Below are positions 18,163 to 26,961 of a stretch of 64,000 bases of DNA, piece by piece (the stretch's first letter is position 1; every line of letters begins with the position of its first letter). The DNA lies in assembly GCA_947166125.1 (NCBI GenBank), contig CAMVCW010000001.1, forward strand, positions 186,001 through 250,000, given 5' to 3'. The translations under genes were made by a program, and so were the position numbers. The notes under the pieces are model-generated. The model made no database searches and was not told the DNA's origin. It saw nothing but the letters and a program-made list of their open reading frames with translations. This stretch comes from an uncultured Candidatus Saccharibacteria bacterium. Lineage in GTDB: Bacteria; Patescibacteriota; Saccharimonadia; Saccharimonadales; Saccharimonadaceae.

Positions 18163-18912
18163 ATGAGTGAAAAAGTTATTTCGGACTATAATGGTTACGA
18201 TTACAAAAAAATCTTTTGGGAAGATGCGGATCGTGAATATGAAGATCAGGCAGACCGGATGGCGATACGGAAATTGCTGCCGAAGCGGATGGAAAAATTT
18301 GCTGATATTGGCGGGGGTTATGGTAGGCTGGCAAATGAATATTTGAAGCGGGCACGTAAAGTTTATATTTTTGATTATTCTAAAACGGAACTTGCGCAAG
18401 CAAAAGAAATTTATGGTGACAAAATAGAAACCAAAGCCGGTGATATTTATGAACTGCCATTTAAAGATAACGAATTAGATGGACTGTTGATGGTGCGAGT
18501 AACTCACCATTTGAAAAATATGGATAAAGCGATTTCTGAATTATATCGCGTATTGAAGCCAGGTGGCGTAGCGGTGATAGAAGTAGCCAACAAGCGGACT
18601 TTGCCAAAAATGGCACGGTATGTGACTGGACGAAGCAGAGTGAATCCATTTGATAAGAAAGTAGCAAACTATAAAGAAATTTCTAAAGATGGATTTTATA
18701 ATTACCATCCAAAATATGTGGAAGAAATTTTTGATAAAGTTGGGTTTAAACGTGAAAAAGTGCTTTCTGTTTCTAACTTCCGTAGCAAAGGTTTGAAAAA
18801 GATTTTTGGTACCAAGAATTTGGTAAAAATGGAAGATTCGGCGCAGCAACTGCTAGCCGGTGTAAGATTTGCGCCATCTATCTATTATAAGTTGAGAAAA
18901 CCAGAAGAATAG
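18163..18912 (+). CDS. Class I SAM-dependent methyltransferase
   Basis: A 249-aa protein with the methyltransferase Gly motif (FADIGGGYGRLANEYL), an acidic strand end (YIFDYSK) and the downstream GDIYELPFKDNELDG and LKPGGVAVIEVA motifs. The substrate cannot be deduced. The ATG at 18163 is preferred over a GTG 6 nt earlier because a TATAAT (18150-18155) lies 7 nt upstream, overlapping the end of pilB, which suggests its own leaderless transcript. Confidence 0.88.
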   Translation: MSEKVISDYNGYDYKKIFWEDADREYEDQADRMAIRKLLPKRMEKFADIGGGYGRLANEYLKRARKVYIFDYSKTELAQAKEIYGDKIETKAGDIYELPFKDNELDGLLMVRVTHHLKNMDKAISELYRVLKPGGVAVIEVANKRTLPKMARYVTGRSRVNPFDKKVANYKEISKDGFYNYHPKYVEEIFDKVGFKREKVLSVSNFRSKGLKKIFGTKNLVKMEDSAQQLLAGVRFAPSIYYKLRKPEE

Positions 18913-18914
18913 GG

Positions 18915-19008
18915 TATAATATATAGAGAATTGACGGGGCCGTCGACTAAAAGTCGTTGACTCCCGGCATTCGGAAATATACTCAAAACAAGTTTTGGTA
19001 TATTTCTT
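18915..19008 (+). ncRNA. Possible small structured RNA or tRNA leader
   Basis: After a TATAAT (18915-18920) come a GACGG/CCGTC hairpin, a CGACT/AGTCG hairpin and a long imperfect hairpin (GAAATATAC...GTATATTTC with inner CAAAAC/GTTTTG). The tRNA-Arg starts 5 nt later. The ten bases GGGGCCGTCG at 18936-18945 repeat the 5' end of that tRNA. It could be a processed leader or an independent RNA. Confidence 0.3.
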
Positions 19009-19013
19009 CATTT

Positions 19014-19088
19014 GGGGCCGTCGTTCAACGGATAGGACATATCCCCTCTAAGGATACAATGCTGGTTCGATTCCAGCCGGCCTCGCCA
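19014..19088 (+). tRNA. tRNA-Arg (anticodon TCT)
   Basis: Complete cloverleaf: acceptor GGGGCCG with CGGCCTC, anticodon stem TATCC/GGATA with loop CCTCTAA, T loop TTCGATT, G73 and encoded CCA. Confidence 0.95.
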
Positions 19089-19110
19089 TTTTTTGTTGTA
19101 TAATGAAAAT

Positions 19111-19836
19111 ATGAAGAATATTGTTGAAGTAAAAAACTTCAAGATGGTGTTTGGCGATAAAACTATTGTTAAAGATCTAAGTTTTGAAGTAAGGAAGGGG
19201 GAAATATTTGGCCTACTAGGGGCAAATGGTTCGGGGAAAACTACTACCATTAGGGCGCTTTTAGGATTATATACTCCTACGAGCGGCGAGCTTTTGATCG
19301 ATGGTAAAAAATATGACCCAGAAGATGCGGAAGTGATAGTGGGATATTTGCCGGAAGAAAGGGGGCTATATCGCAAAGAAAATGTGATAGATACAATGGT
19401 GTATTTTGGTGAGCTAAAAGGCGTAGAAAATCCGTATGAGTGGAGTATGAAGTACTTGAAGCGAGTAGGGTTGGAAGATAAGGCTAAAGAGCGAGTAGAA
19501 AAATTGTCCGGTGGGCAGCAGCAGAAAATCCAGCTAGGGATTACCATTATGAATAATCCGAAGCTTTTGATTTTGGACGAGCCGACTAAGGGGTTCGATC
19601 CAATGAACCGGCGACTCTTAATGGAAATTATTGATGAGCAACATAAAAAAGGTTGTGCGATAATTATGATTACGCATTATATGGATGAGGTGGAAAAACT
19701 TTGCGATAGGGCGCTTTTACTAAAAGATGGCGCGGCGAGAGCATATGGGGAGATTAGTAAAATTAAAAAAGAATTTAAGAATAAATCTTTGGATCAAATT
19801 TTTATAGATATCTATGGGGAGAACGAAAATGCGTAG
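19111..19836 (+). CDS. ABC exporter ATP-binding protein (NatA-like)
   Basis: A 241-aa ABC ATPase: Walker A GANGSGKTTT, signature LSGGQQQKI, Walker B LLILDEPTKG and H-loop MITHY. The pattern fits the NatA/YhaQ-type drug or sodium exporter subfamily. TATAAT at 19099-19104 lies 6 nt before the ATG. It overlaps the permease start by 8 nt, so the two form one transporter. Confidence 0.92.
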   Translation: MKNIVEVKNFKMVFGDKTIVKDLSFEVRKGEIFGLLGANGSGKTTTIRALLGLYTPTSGELLIDGKKYDPEDAEVIVGYLPEERGLYRKENVIDTMVYFGELKGVENPYEWSMKYLKRVGLEDKAKERVEKLSGGQQQKIQLGITIMNNPKLLILDEPTKGFDPMNRRLLMEIIDEQHKKGCAIIMITHYMDEVEKLCDRALLLKDGAARAYGEISKIKKEFKNKSLDQIFIDIYGENENA

Positions 19837-21016
19837 TGCGACATTAAAAGTAGCAAGATTTGAAATAATGCGGCAATTAAAAAAGCCGGCATTTTGGGCG
19901 GCGACGCTTTTAATTCCCTTGTTGATTGGCGGGATATATTTGATTAGTTTTATCTCTTCGCAAAGTGTAGAACAAAACCCTACGATAGATGAAAATACTA
20001 AAATTGCGATTACGGACGCGGCGGGAATTTTGCCAATTGACGCGCCATATGTGATAGATGGCGATAAAGAAATAGGCAAAGAAATGGTAAAAAATGGGGA
20101 AGTAGATTTGTATTTTTATATCCCTGCGGATTTTGCGGAGAGTAAAAAGGCGGAGTTTTATCATATTTCTGAAGGGCTAGATATTTTTAATAATGATGGA
20201 AATATTTTGAAAGGGATACTTTTGCAGAATGCGACGGAGCGAGTAAGTGTGCTAGATGGATTGGCATTAACTGGTGGCTATGAAATCGTAGATAACAAAA
20301 TGGATAAAAATGGTGAGGCGGTAAATCCATTGGGTAAAGCGATAATTCCGTTTGCGTTCGGTATAGTATTCTTTATGTTTATAGCGCTATGTGGCAATAG
20401 ATTTTTGTTAAATGTGGTAGAGGAAAAGGAAAATAGAATTAGTGAACTAATTTTGACTTCGGTGTCTTCTAAACATTTAATTGTAGGGAAAATTATTGCG
20501 CTTTTGGTGTTAGGTGTGGTACAGATTTTGGCGCTAGTGGTGCCGGTGCTGATTTTGGCCTTTATTAATCGTGACAACCCAATGATTAGCATGGTGATGT
20601 CTACGATAGAATTTGACCCAGTGACGATAATACTGAGTTTACTGTTATTTATGGTGTCGGTAATATTTTATGCGGGGACGTGTACGTTTGTGGGGTCGCT
20701 AGTGTCTACGGCGAAGGATGCATCGTCTTTTATTGGACCGGCGATCATTGCGATGGTGTTTCCCTTGTATTTCATGCAAATGTTTATGGTGGCGGAGCCA
20801 AATATGGCAGTGCAGATTATGACTTATTTCCCGTTTTCGGCACCGATCGCGTTGATGCTGAGAAGTGGATTTGGTACGATATCTGTTGCGGAACTCTGTG
20901 TGGGGATTTTGGTGGTGGCGGTATCGGCTGCGATTGTGATTAGACTAGCAGTAACGTCGTTTCAAAAGAATGCGATTAATTTTTCGATTGCAAAACCGAA
21001 GTTCTTGAAGAAATAG
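19829..21016 (+). CDS. ABC-2 type permease (NatB-like)
   Basis: A 395-aa membrane protein. One N-terminal helix (about 19-40) is followed by a roughly 150-residue external loop and five or six C-terminal helices containing VVEEKENRISELILTSV, typical of ABC-2 permeases of the NatB/YhaP group. The ATG at 19829 is preceded by GGGGAGA, so the alternative start at 19814 is less likely. The substrate is unknown; Na+ or a lipophilic compound is the family precedent. Confidence 0.85.
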   Translation: MRSATLKVARFEIMRQLKKPAFWAATLLIPLLIGGIYLISFISSQSVEQNPTIDENTKIAITDAAGILPIDAPYVIDGDKEIGKEMVKNGEVDLYFYIPADFAESKKAEFYHISEGLDIFNNDGNILKGILLQNATERVSVLDGLALTGGYEIVDNKMDKNGEAVNPLGKAIIPFAFGIVFFMFIALCGNRFLLNVVEEKENRISELILTSVSSKHLIVGKIIALLVLGVVQILALVVPVLILAFINRDNPMISMVMSTIEFDPVTIILSLLLFMVSVIFYAGTCTFVGSLVSTAKDASSFIGPAIIAMVFPLYFMQMFMVAEPNMAVQIMTYFPFSAPIALMLRSGFGTISVAELCVGILVVAVSAAIVIRLAVTSFQKNAINFSIAKPKFLKK

Positions 21017-22354
21017 CTATTTGATACTTGGAGTTTTGAAAATAAATTTGGTGTGGGCGGCGTAGCTTTTGGCGGCGCTGACTGTTTGACGGAAATTATA
21101 GACGAAGCTTGCGGCATCTTGATTAGCGAAGTTGGTCAATTTGTCTATACCGGAAGTTTTAAAAGTATTTAAGCCTTGATTTAAAGTGTGGCTACCGGCG
21201 GAAAGTTGAGCGGCTCCAGCAGAAAGCGAATTAATGCCGTTTTTGAGTTCGGTAGTACCAGCTGCTAAGTTATTAGCGCCGACAGATAATTCACTAGCGC
21301 CATTAGCGAGAGCTTCGATATTGCCAGTGTAAGTGGTGACGGCGGTATTGATTTTGTTGTAATATTCTACGATGGGTGCCGTAAGTTCGGCGACTAAAGC
21401 TGGATCTAAGTCATACTTTGCAATTAAGTTTTCGGCGGTGGAGGTAACTTGATCTACTACGCCATAAGCTTTGGCAAGTATTTCGTTGTCGAAAGCCACG
21501 ACAGAATTAAGACCATTAGAAAGTTTAGTGATGCCAGTGGCTAAATTATTAGCACCAGATTCTAAGTTATTAGCGCCAAGTTGGAGTTTGGAAATGCCGG
21601 CGGCGAGGGTGTCTATGCCATTTGTTAGATCGTTGGAGCCGGCAATGATTTGATCTAGGCCGTTAGAAAGACTATTGATAGAATTGATGATGCTATCAAC
21701 TGAAGTGAGCTTGGAAGTGTCTAACTCGGCGAATAATTCGTTGGTGGCAAAACTGTAAACTGTGCCGAGTTCAAAATTAGTGGTATCGGCTTCTATGGTA
21801 AAGTTAGAAGGCAAGAAATCAGCATTTAAATCTTGGCTAAGACCGGCAAAAGTGTAGCCAACTAGGGTGATGCTGTCACTTTCGGAAATGATTTTGCCAC
21901 TGTCGATTTTAATATTACTAAATTTAGTACTATCAAGATTTAGGCCAGTGACCGTAAGAAATGGTACGAGCTTGTTTTGATAAGTGGAAGTAGCGGAAAA
22001 ATTATATGTGATTTTAATGTGGCCAGATTTGCCGGCTAGTTCTGAAGCGGAAATTTCTGTACCGTCTAAATAATACTGAATTTGCATTTCTACTGGTAGA
22101 GTTTCTTCATTTGCGATAGTATTGCCGACGAAAGTTTTATTAATAGTGCCAGTGGCATCTGTAATGGCATAAATGTTAGCATCTTTAGTGGATAATTTGT
22201 TGATATTGTCGGTAGCGAGATCGGAATTTACGGCGAAAAGATTTTGTGATGTGTTGTCTGCGTTATTTTGTGTGTTATTAATTGCTAAAGTAGCAGCGCT
22301 GCTTAAGAATAAAGTAGCAATTAAGGTTGATGCGAAGATTAAAGGTTTTTTCAT
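21017..22354 (-). CDS. Secreted YhgE/Pip-like repeat protein, MMPL partner
   Basis: A 445-aa protein with a signal-peptide-like N-terminus and a C-terminal half of spaced hydrophobic/Gly repeats (LATGITKLSNGLNSV, LAAGTTELKNGINSL) as in YhgE/Pip-type proteins. Such repeats form elongated helical extracellular domains and are commonly encoded with MMPL/RND transporters. Its start overlaps the MMPL stop by 4 nt, so co-translation and a joint membrane complex are likely. No catalytic motif is seen. Confidence 0.7.
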   Translation of the reverse strand: MKKPLIFASTLIATLFLSSAATLAINNTQNNADNTSQNLFAVNSDLATDNINKLSTKDANIYAITDATGTINKTFVGNTIANEETLPVEMQIQYYLDGTEISASELAGKSGHIKITYNFSATSTYQNKLVPFLTVTGLNLDSTKFSNIKIDSGKIISESDSITLVGYTFAGLSQDLNADFLPSNFTIEADTTNFELGTVYSFATNELFAELDTSKLTSVDSIINSINSLSNGLDQIIAGSNDLTNGIDTLAAGISKLQLGANNLESGANNLATGITKLSNGLNSVVAFDNEILAKAYGVVDQVTSTAENLIAKYDLDPALVAELTAPIVEYYNKINTAVTTYTGNIEALANGASELSVGANNLAAGTTELKNGINSLSAGAAQLSAGSHTLNQGLNTFKTSGIDKLTNFANQDAASFVYNFRQTVSAAKSYAAHTKFIFKTPSIK

Positions 22355-24429
22355 GAATTGGTTCCTTTCGTTAATTTTTTCATACCTAAGGTAGTGCGAA
22401 TAATGAGTGGATCGGCGAGAATAAGTAATGATGGCAGGAAGGTTGGGACGACAAAGATGCTAATGATAGCGCCACGAGCCATAAGCATACACATTGAGGA
22501 AATCATATCGGCTTGAGAATAAATAGCTACGCCAATAGTAGCGGCAAAGAGGACGGCGCCGGAAACAATGATAGAGGGTAGGGAAGTTTTGATAGAAATT
22601 TTGGCGGCATCACGTTTACTTAGGCCGGATATACGTTCACGATTGTAGCGTGTAGTCATGAGGATGGCGTAATCTACTGTGGCGCCTAGCTGGATGGTGC
22701 TGATGCAAATTGGTGTGATGAAAGAAAGCTGCGTGCCGGTAAAATGACATAGACCGAGGTTGATGAAAATTGCGGACTCTATAACAGCAATGAGAATAAA
22801 TGGCAGGGAAATGCTTTTTGTAACAATGGCGATAATGATAAAGATGGCAACGATAGAAATAGTATTTACTACTTGAAAATCTACGGAAGTGAGATTAATC
22901 ATGTCTTGGGTTAGGCTGGATTCGCCAACCAAGAGGGCTGAAGTATCGTGTTTTTTGATGATTTGATTGATACTGTTGATTTGTTCGGCGATTTCCGGTG
23001 TGGCGGTTTTGTATTCGGAAATAACGAGGGTTAGTTCGTAATTCTCACTTTTTAGAATATCGAGAATTTCGGTTGGTAAGATTTCGGCGGGAATTTGGTC
23101 ACCAATGACGCTTTCTAAGTTGAGAACAGATTTTACGCCGGCAATATTTTTGAGATCATTTGTCATGTTGAGGGCAGAATCGGTGCTTAGATTAGAGTCT
23201 GATAAAATCATGTGGACATTTTGTAAACCAAAGTTTTCGCTGAGTTTTTGGTTGGCTATAGCAAAAGGCATATCGCTAGGTAAACTATCGCTGATGGTAT
23301 AGTAAACATTGTCATTGGTTTTTTGATAGCCGTAAAGGAATGGTGGGATGATGGCGACAAATATGACAACAAATGCAGGGAAGATTTTAACGATTTTGCT
23401 GCTGAGTTTGGTGAAATCTGGTAGGATCGATTTGTGATCTAATTTGCGAAGTGGTTTATCAAAGGTTAAGATTAGCGCTGGTAAAATTGTAACGCTGCCG
23501 ATGACGCCAAGGATAACGCCCTTAGCCATGACGATGCCTAAATCGATACCGAGCGTAAAGGTCATAAAACATAAGGCGATAAAGCCGGCAACGGTAGTAG
23601 CGGACGAGCCGAATACGGAACTAAGTGTGGCTTTGATAGCGTTTTCCATGGCGCGGTCGGGATTATTATTGGTGGTGAGATGTTCGCGGTATGAGTGCCA
23701 AAGGAAAATAGAATAATCCATGGTGACGGCGAGTTGTAAAATGGCTGACAAAGCTTTGGTGATGTAGGATATCTCGCCAAGGAAAATATTGGTACCGAGG
23801 TTATAAAGAATCATTATACCGATGCTTACTAAAAACAGGATTGGTGCGAGCCAGTTGTCTAATAATAGTAGCATTACGATGAGGGCTAAGGCTACAGCAA
23901 TTATGATGTAGAATAGCTCTTCGTTGCCGGATAGTTCGCGAAGGTCGGTAGTGAATGCCGACATGCCAGAGACATAGGCTTTGCCGTCTACTACACGGCG
24001 TATTTCTTTGATGGCGTTGATGGTTTCTTCAGCGGAAGAAGAGGTGTCGAAAAATACAGCAATTAGTGATTCGTCGCCTTTGTGGAAAGTATTATAAATG
24101 TTGTCTGGCAAAAATTCGGCAGGCAGGCCGGCGTTTTCGATAGTGCCAAGGCCGAGAACGGTATCGACATGTTCTACTTTTTTGAGTTCAGTTTCTAGAT
24201 TTGCTTCGGCATCGCTAGATAAGCCTTCTGTAATGATCATAGAGAAAGCGCCTTTGTGAAATTCTTCCATGAGCTTTTCTTGGCCGATAACAGTCTCCAT
24301 GCTGTTTGGAAGATAATTTAGCATATCGTAATTAACTTTGGTGCTAAACATGCCAATTAGCGCCGGAATAATTAAAATTACGGCGAGTAGCAAAATGAAT
24401 TTGCGGTATTTTACAACGAATTTTCCCAT
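22351..24429 (-). CDS. MMPL/RND superfamily transporter
   Basis: A 692-aa protein with two RND halves. Each has one N-terminal helix, a large external loop and a cluster of about five helices (for example MLLLLDNWLAPILFLVSIGI in the first half). TMDYSIFLWH and GATVDYAILMTTRYNRER match the MMPL Asp-Tyr motif of transmembrane helix 4. Members export lipids or hydrophobic compounds by proton motive force. It sits downstream of a TetR regulator and a 24-bp palindrome, suggesting ligand-controlled expression. Confidence 0.9.
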   Translation of the reverse strand: MGKFVVKYRKFILLLAVILIIPALIGMFSTKVNYDMLNYLPNSMETVIGQEKLMEEFHKGAFSMIITEGLSSDAEANLETELKKVEHVDTVLGLGTIENAGLPAEFLPDNIYNTFHKGDESLIAVFFDTSSSAEETINAIKEIRRVVDGKAYVSGMSAFTTDLRELSGNEELFYIIIAVALALIVMLLLLDNWLAPILFLVSIGIMILYNLGTNIFLGEISYITKALSAILQLAVTMDYSIFLWHSYREHLTTNNNPDRAMENAIKATLSSVFGSSATTVAGFIALCFMTFTLGIDLGIVMAKGVILGVIGSVTILPALILTFDKPLRKLDHKSILPDFTKLSSKIVKIFPAFVVIFVAIIPPFLYGYQKTNDNVYYTISDSLPSDMPFAIANQKLSENFGLQNVHMILSDSNLSTDSALNMTNDLKNIAGVKSVLNLESVIGDQIPAEILPTEILDILKSENYELTLVISEYKTATPEIAEQINSINQIIKKHDTSALLVGESSLTQDMINLTSVDFQVVNTISIVAIFIIIAIVTKSISLPFILIAVIESAIFINLGLCHFTGTQLSFITPICISTIQLGATVDYAILMTTRYNRERISGLSKRDAAKISIKTSLPSIIVSGAVLFAATIGVAIYSQADMISSMCMLMARGAIISIFVVPTFLPSLLILADPLIIRTTLGMKKLTKGTNS

Positions 24430-24488
24430 AAAAACCTATATATTATATATAGTGATTGTATCTGTTAAACAGAGAGAAATCAATAGAC

Positions 24489-24512
24489 ATTTTTAGGCAC
24501 GTGCCTAAAAAT
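24489..24512. promoter_or_regulatory. 24-bp perfect palindrome, candidate TetR operator or terminator
   Basis: ATTTTTAGGCAC is followed directly by its reverse complement with no spacer. It sits between the TetR gene and the MMPL gene. A shorter palindrome, CTGTTAAACAG, lies at about 24460-24470 closer to the MMPL start. The missing loop favours a protein-binding site, but the flanking A/T runs would also permit termination. Confidence 0.55.
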
Positions 24513-24530
24513 GAAGAATTTAGTGTGTTT

Positions 24531-25097
24531 TTAGGACTGTTTGAGCTCGTTGGACTTGAATAAAGATGCCAAAATGGTGATTTTGGAGGTTACATCATCT
24601 GGCATGTCGTGATTAATCCAATCTATGGCAAACCCAAAACATTCGAATTTGAGAAAATCTTTAATGATTTCGCGTTCTGCGGGAGATTGCACAGGGAATA
24701 ATTCTGGGGGAACAGAATTAAGATACGCGTTGACGGAGTATTCGCAAATATGCCAAAGATGACGTTCAAAAATAGCACGGTTGGTAGAATGATAAATGTG
24801 GTTAATGGCTTGTTTGTTTTCACGGGCAAAAGTTACTGCTGCCACAAAACAATCTTCTAGGGAGTTAATTTTAGGTGGATGTTTTTCTATGATATCGTCA
24901 ACGATATTTTTAATGACATATTCGATGAGATCGGCAATATTGCTGAAATGATAATAGAAAGTATTGCGATTAATACCACAAGTCTTGGTGATATGTTTGA
25001 TGGAAATTTCGTTGAGTGGATAAGTATTTAGAAGCAGAAGAAAGATTGAAGCAATTTTTTCTTTGGTTTGGTCGGATTTGGTGTCGGCGTGGGACAT
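24531..25097 (-). CDS. TetR/AcrR family transcriptional regulator
   Basis: A 188-aa regulator with the N-terminal TetR helix-turn-helix (ISIKHITKTCGINRNTFYYHFSN, residues about 33-55) and a ligand-binding C-terminal domain containing an AERE motif similar to TetR_C_8-type regulators. It begins 1 nt after aspS ends and precedes the MMPL/YhgE pair, which it probably represses. The palindrome at 24489-24512 is a candidate operator. Confidence 0.88.
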   Translation of the reverse strand: MSHADTKSDQTKEKIASIFLLLLNTYPLNEISIKHITKTCGINRNTFYYHFSNIADLIEYVIKNIVDDIIEKHPPKINSLEDCFVAAVTFARENKQAINHIYHSTNRAIFERHLWHICEYSVNAYLNSVPPELFPVQSPAEREIIKDFLKFECFGFAIDWINHDMPDDVTSKITILASLFKSNELKQS

Positions 25098-25098
25098 T

Positions 25099-26898
25099 TT
25101 AATCTTCTTCGGGGGTGATGGCGAGGTGAGCTTCGTCTAGTTGGATTTGGTCTACTGGGGATGGGGAGTTCATCATGAGATCTACGCCGGAGCCGTTCTT
25201 TGGGAAAGCTACGATATCACGAATATTTTCTACGCCTTCTAGTACCATAAAGATACGGTCTAAGCCTGGGGCGCAACCAGCGTGAGGTGGAGCGCCGAAT
25301 TTGAAGGCATTTAGCATGCCGCCAAAGCGAGCTTCGACGTACTCGTTGTTGTAACCGAGGATGTTAAAGACTTTATACATGATTTCTGGGTTGTAATTAC
25401 GTACGGCGCCGGAAGCAACTTCATAACCGTTCATTACCATGTCGTATTGGTCGGCGACGATGGCGAGTTTATCGGTATCGGTTTTGGCGCTTTCTAGGGC
25501 AGGTAGACCGCCTTTTGGCATAGAAAATGGGTTGTGGCCAAAATCTAGTTTGTGGTTTTTATCGTCCCATTCGTAGAACGGAAAATCTACAATCCAACAG
25601 TAGGCAATTTCGTCGTCCTTGGCGAGGCTAAAATGTTCGGCAAAGGCAATGCGAAGCGCGCCAAGTACTTTGTTAACTTTTTTGCGGTCGTCTGCACCAA
25701 AGAATACGGCATCGCCATCTGTGGCGCCGGTTTTTTCTTTGATGGCTTTAAGTTCTCTCTCGCTCAAGAATTTGGCTATGGGGGACTTAGCTTCGCCGTC
25801 TACGTATAATATATACGCTAGGCCACCAGCACCTTCTTTTTTAGCTTTATCGGTGAATTCGTCTATTTCGCGACGGGTAAGCGAGGCGCCACCTTTTACA
25901 CAGAGAGCTTTAACGCATTCAGATTTGAAAACTTTAAATTCGGTATCTTTGAAATCTTCGGTGAGATCAATGAGTTCCATACCATAGCGAAGGTCTGGTT
26001 TATCGGTGCCGTAGTTTTCCATAGATTCGTTAAATGGAATGCGCGGAACATTACTACCTTTTATTAAGAATTTTTTGGCAATCTCAGATTTTAAGACGAG
26101 TTTTTTGTGGGCAAAGTCAGTAGCTAGGGAAGTATAGAGCGGCTCGATTTCTTGGCGGACGATTTCACCATCCTCTACGAAAGCCATTTCCATGTCTAGC
26201 TGGTAGAAATCGCCGTATAATCTATCAGCACGAGGGTCTTCGTCGCGGAAGCATGGGGCGATTTGAAAATATTTATCTACGCCGCCTACCATTAGAAGTT
26301 GCTTGAATTGCTGCGGAGCCTGTGGCAAAGCGTAGAACTTGCCAGGGTGCAAGCGGGAAGGCACGAGAAAATCGCGTGCGCCTTCTGGGGAAGAGTTGGC
26401 AAGGATTGGTGTAGTGATTTCGGTAAAACCGTGATCGTACATGTAGTTACGAATAAAGCGGTAATATTCGGAACGACGTTTGAGACGATTTTGCATGGAC
26501 GGTCGGCGAAGATCTAGATAACGGTATTTTAAGCGCATTTCTTCGGAAGATTTTTCGCCGTCGTCGTGAGTGTTGACTGGGAGAGGCTCCGACTTGTTGA
26601 GGAGCTCTAGATTTTCTACGACTAATTCTATTTTGCCGGTAGGGATGTTGGGATTAATGAGGGATGGCTCGCGTTCGCGCATGGTGCCGGTAGCTTTTAA
26701 GACGAACTCATCACGGATGGTTTCGGCAAGAGCAAATGCATCTTTGGTTTCTGGAGTAATAACTAACTGAATAATACCGGTGTGATCGCGCAAATCTATG
26801 AAAATGAGGCCACCGTGGTCGCGGCGCGAGTTGACCCAACCTTCTACAGTTACAGTTTTACCTAGGAAATCTTTTAATGCATCTACTAAAATTCTCAT
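25099..26898 (-). CDS. aspS: Aspartyl-tRNA synthetase
   Basis: A 599-aa class IIb synthetase of bacterial type. It has an N-terminal OB anticodon-binding domain (VTVEGWVNSRRDHGGLIFIDL), the class II motifs (YRFIRNYMYDHGFTEITTP; FRDEDPRADR) and a GAD insertion. The C-terminal motif 3 reads GCAPGLDRIFMVL. It charges tRNA-Asp; whether it also charges tRNA-Asn cannot be judged. A minus-strand TATAAT ends 7 nt before the ATG (leaderless). It leads the operon aspS-tetR-MMPL-yhgE-like. Confidence 0.96.
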   Translation of the reverse strand: MRILVDALKDFLGKTVTVEGWVNSRRDHGGLIFIDLRDHTGIIQLVITPETKDAFALAETIRDEFVLKATGTMREREPSLINPNIPTGKIELVVENLELLNKSEPLPVNTHDDGEKSSEEMRLKYRYLDLRRPSMQNRLKRRSEYYRFIRNYMYDHGFTEITTPILANSSPEGARDFLVPSRLHPGKFYALPQAPQQFKQLLMVGGVDKYFQIAPCFRDEDPRADRLYGDFYQLDMEMAFVEDGEIVRQEIEPLYTSLATDFAHKKLVLKSEIAKKFLIKGSNVPRIPFNESMENYGTDKPDLRYGMELIDLTEDFKDTEFKVFKSECVKALCVKGGASLTRREIDEFTDKAKKEGAGGLAYILYVDGEAKSPIAKFLSERELKAIKEKTGATDGDAVFFGADDRKKVNKVLGALRIAFAEHFSLAKDDEIAYCWIVDFPFYEWDDKNHKLDFGHNPFSMPKGGLPALESAKTDTDKLAIVADQYDMVMNGYEVASGAVRNYNPEIMYKVFNILGYNNEYVEARFGGMLNAFKFGAPPHAGCAPGLDRIFMVLEGVENIRDIVAFPKNGSGVDLMMNSPSPVDQIQLDEAHLAITPEED

Positions 26899-26938
26899 AG
26901 GGTATATTATATCATTTTTTGGGGGATTAGGGAAGGAG

Positions 26939-26955
26939 TGGGCGGGGCCTGGCCG
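26939..26955 (-). terminator. GC hairpin after FISUMP gene 2
   Basis: GGCGG/CCGCC stem just after the stop codon. No clear T run follows, so termination is tentative. Confidence 0.4.
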
Positions 26956-26961
26956 CCAAAA

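Noticed and set aside
18915..19008. Plain rho-independent terminator of the methyltransferase gene
   Set aside because: The main hairpin is strong but is followed by TTCATTTG, not a T run, and a TATAAT precedes the segment, so it was listed as possible RNA instead.
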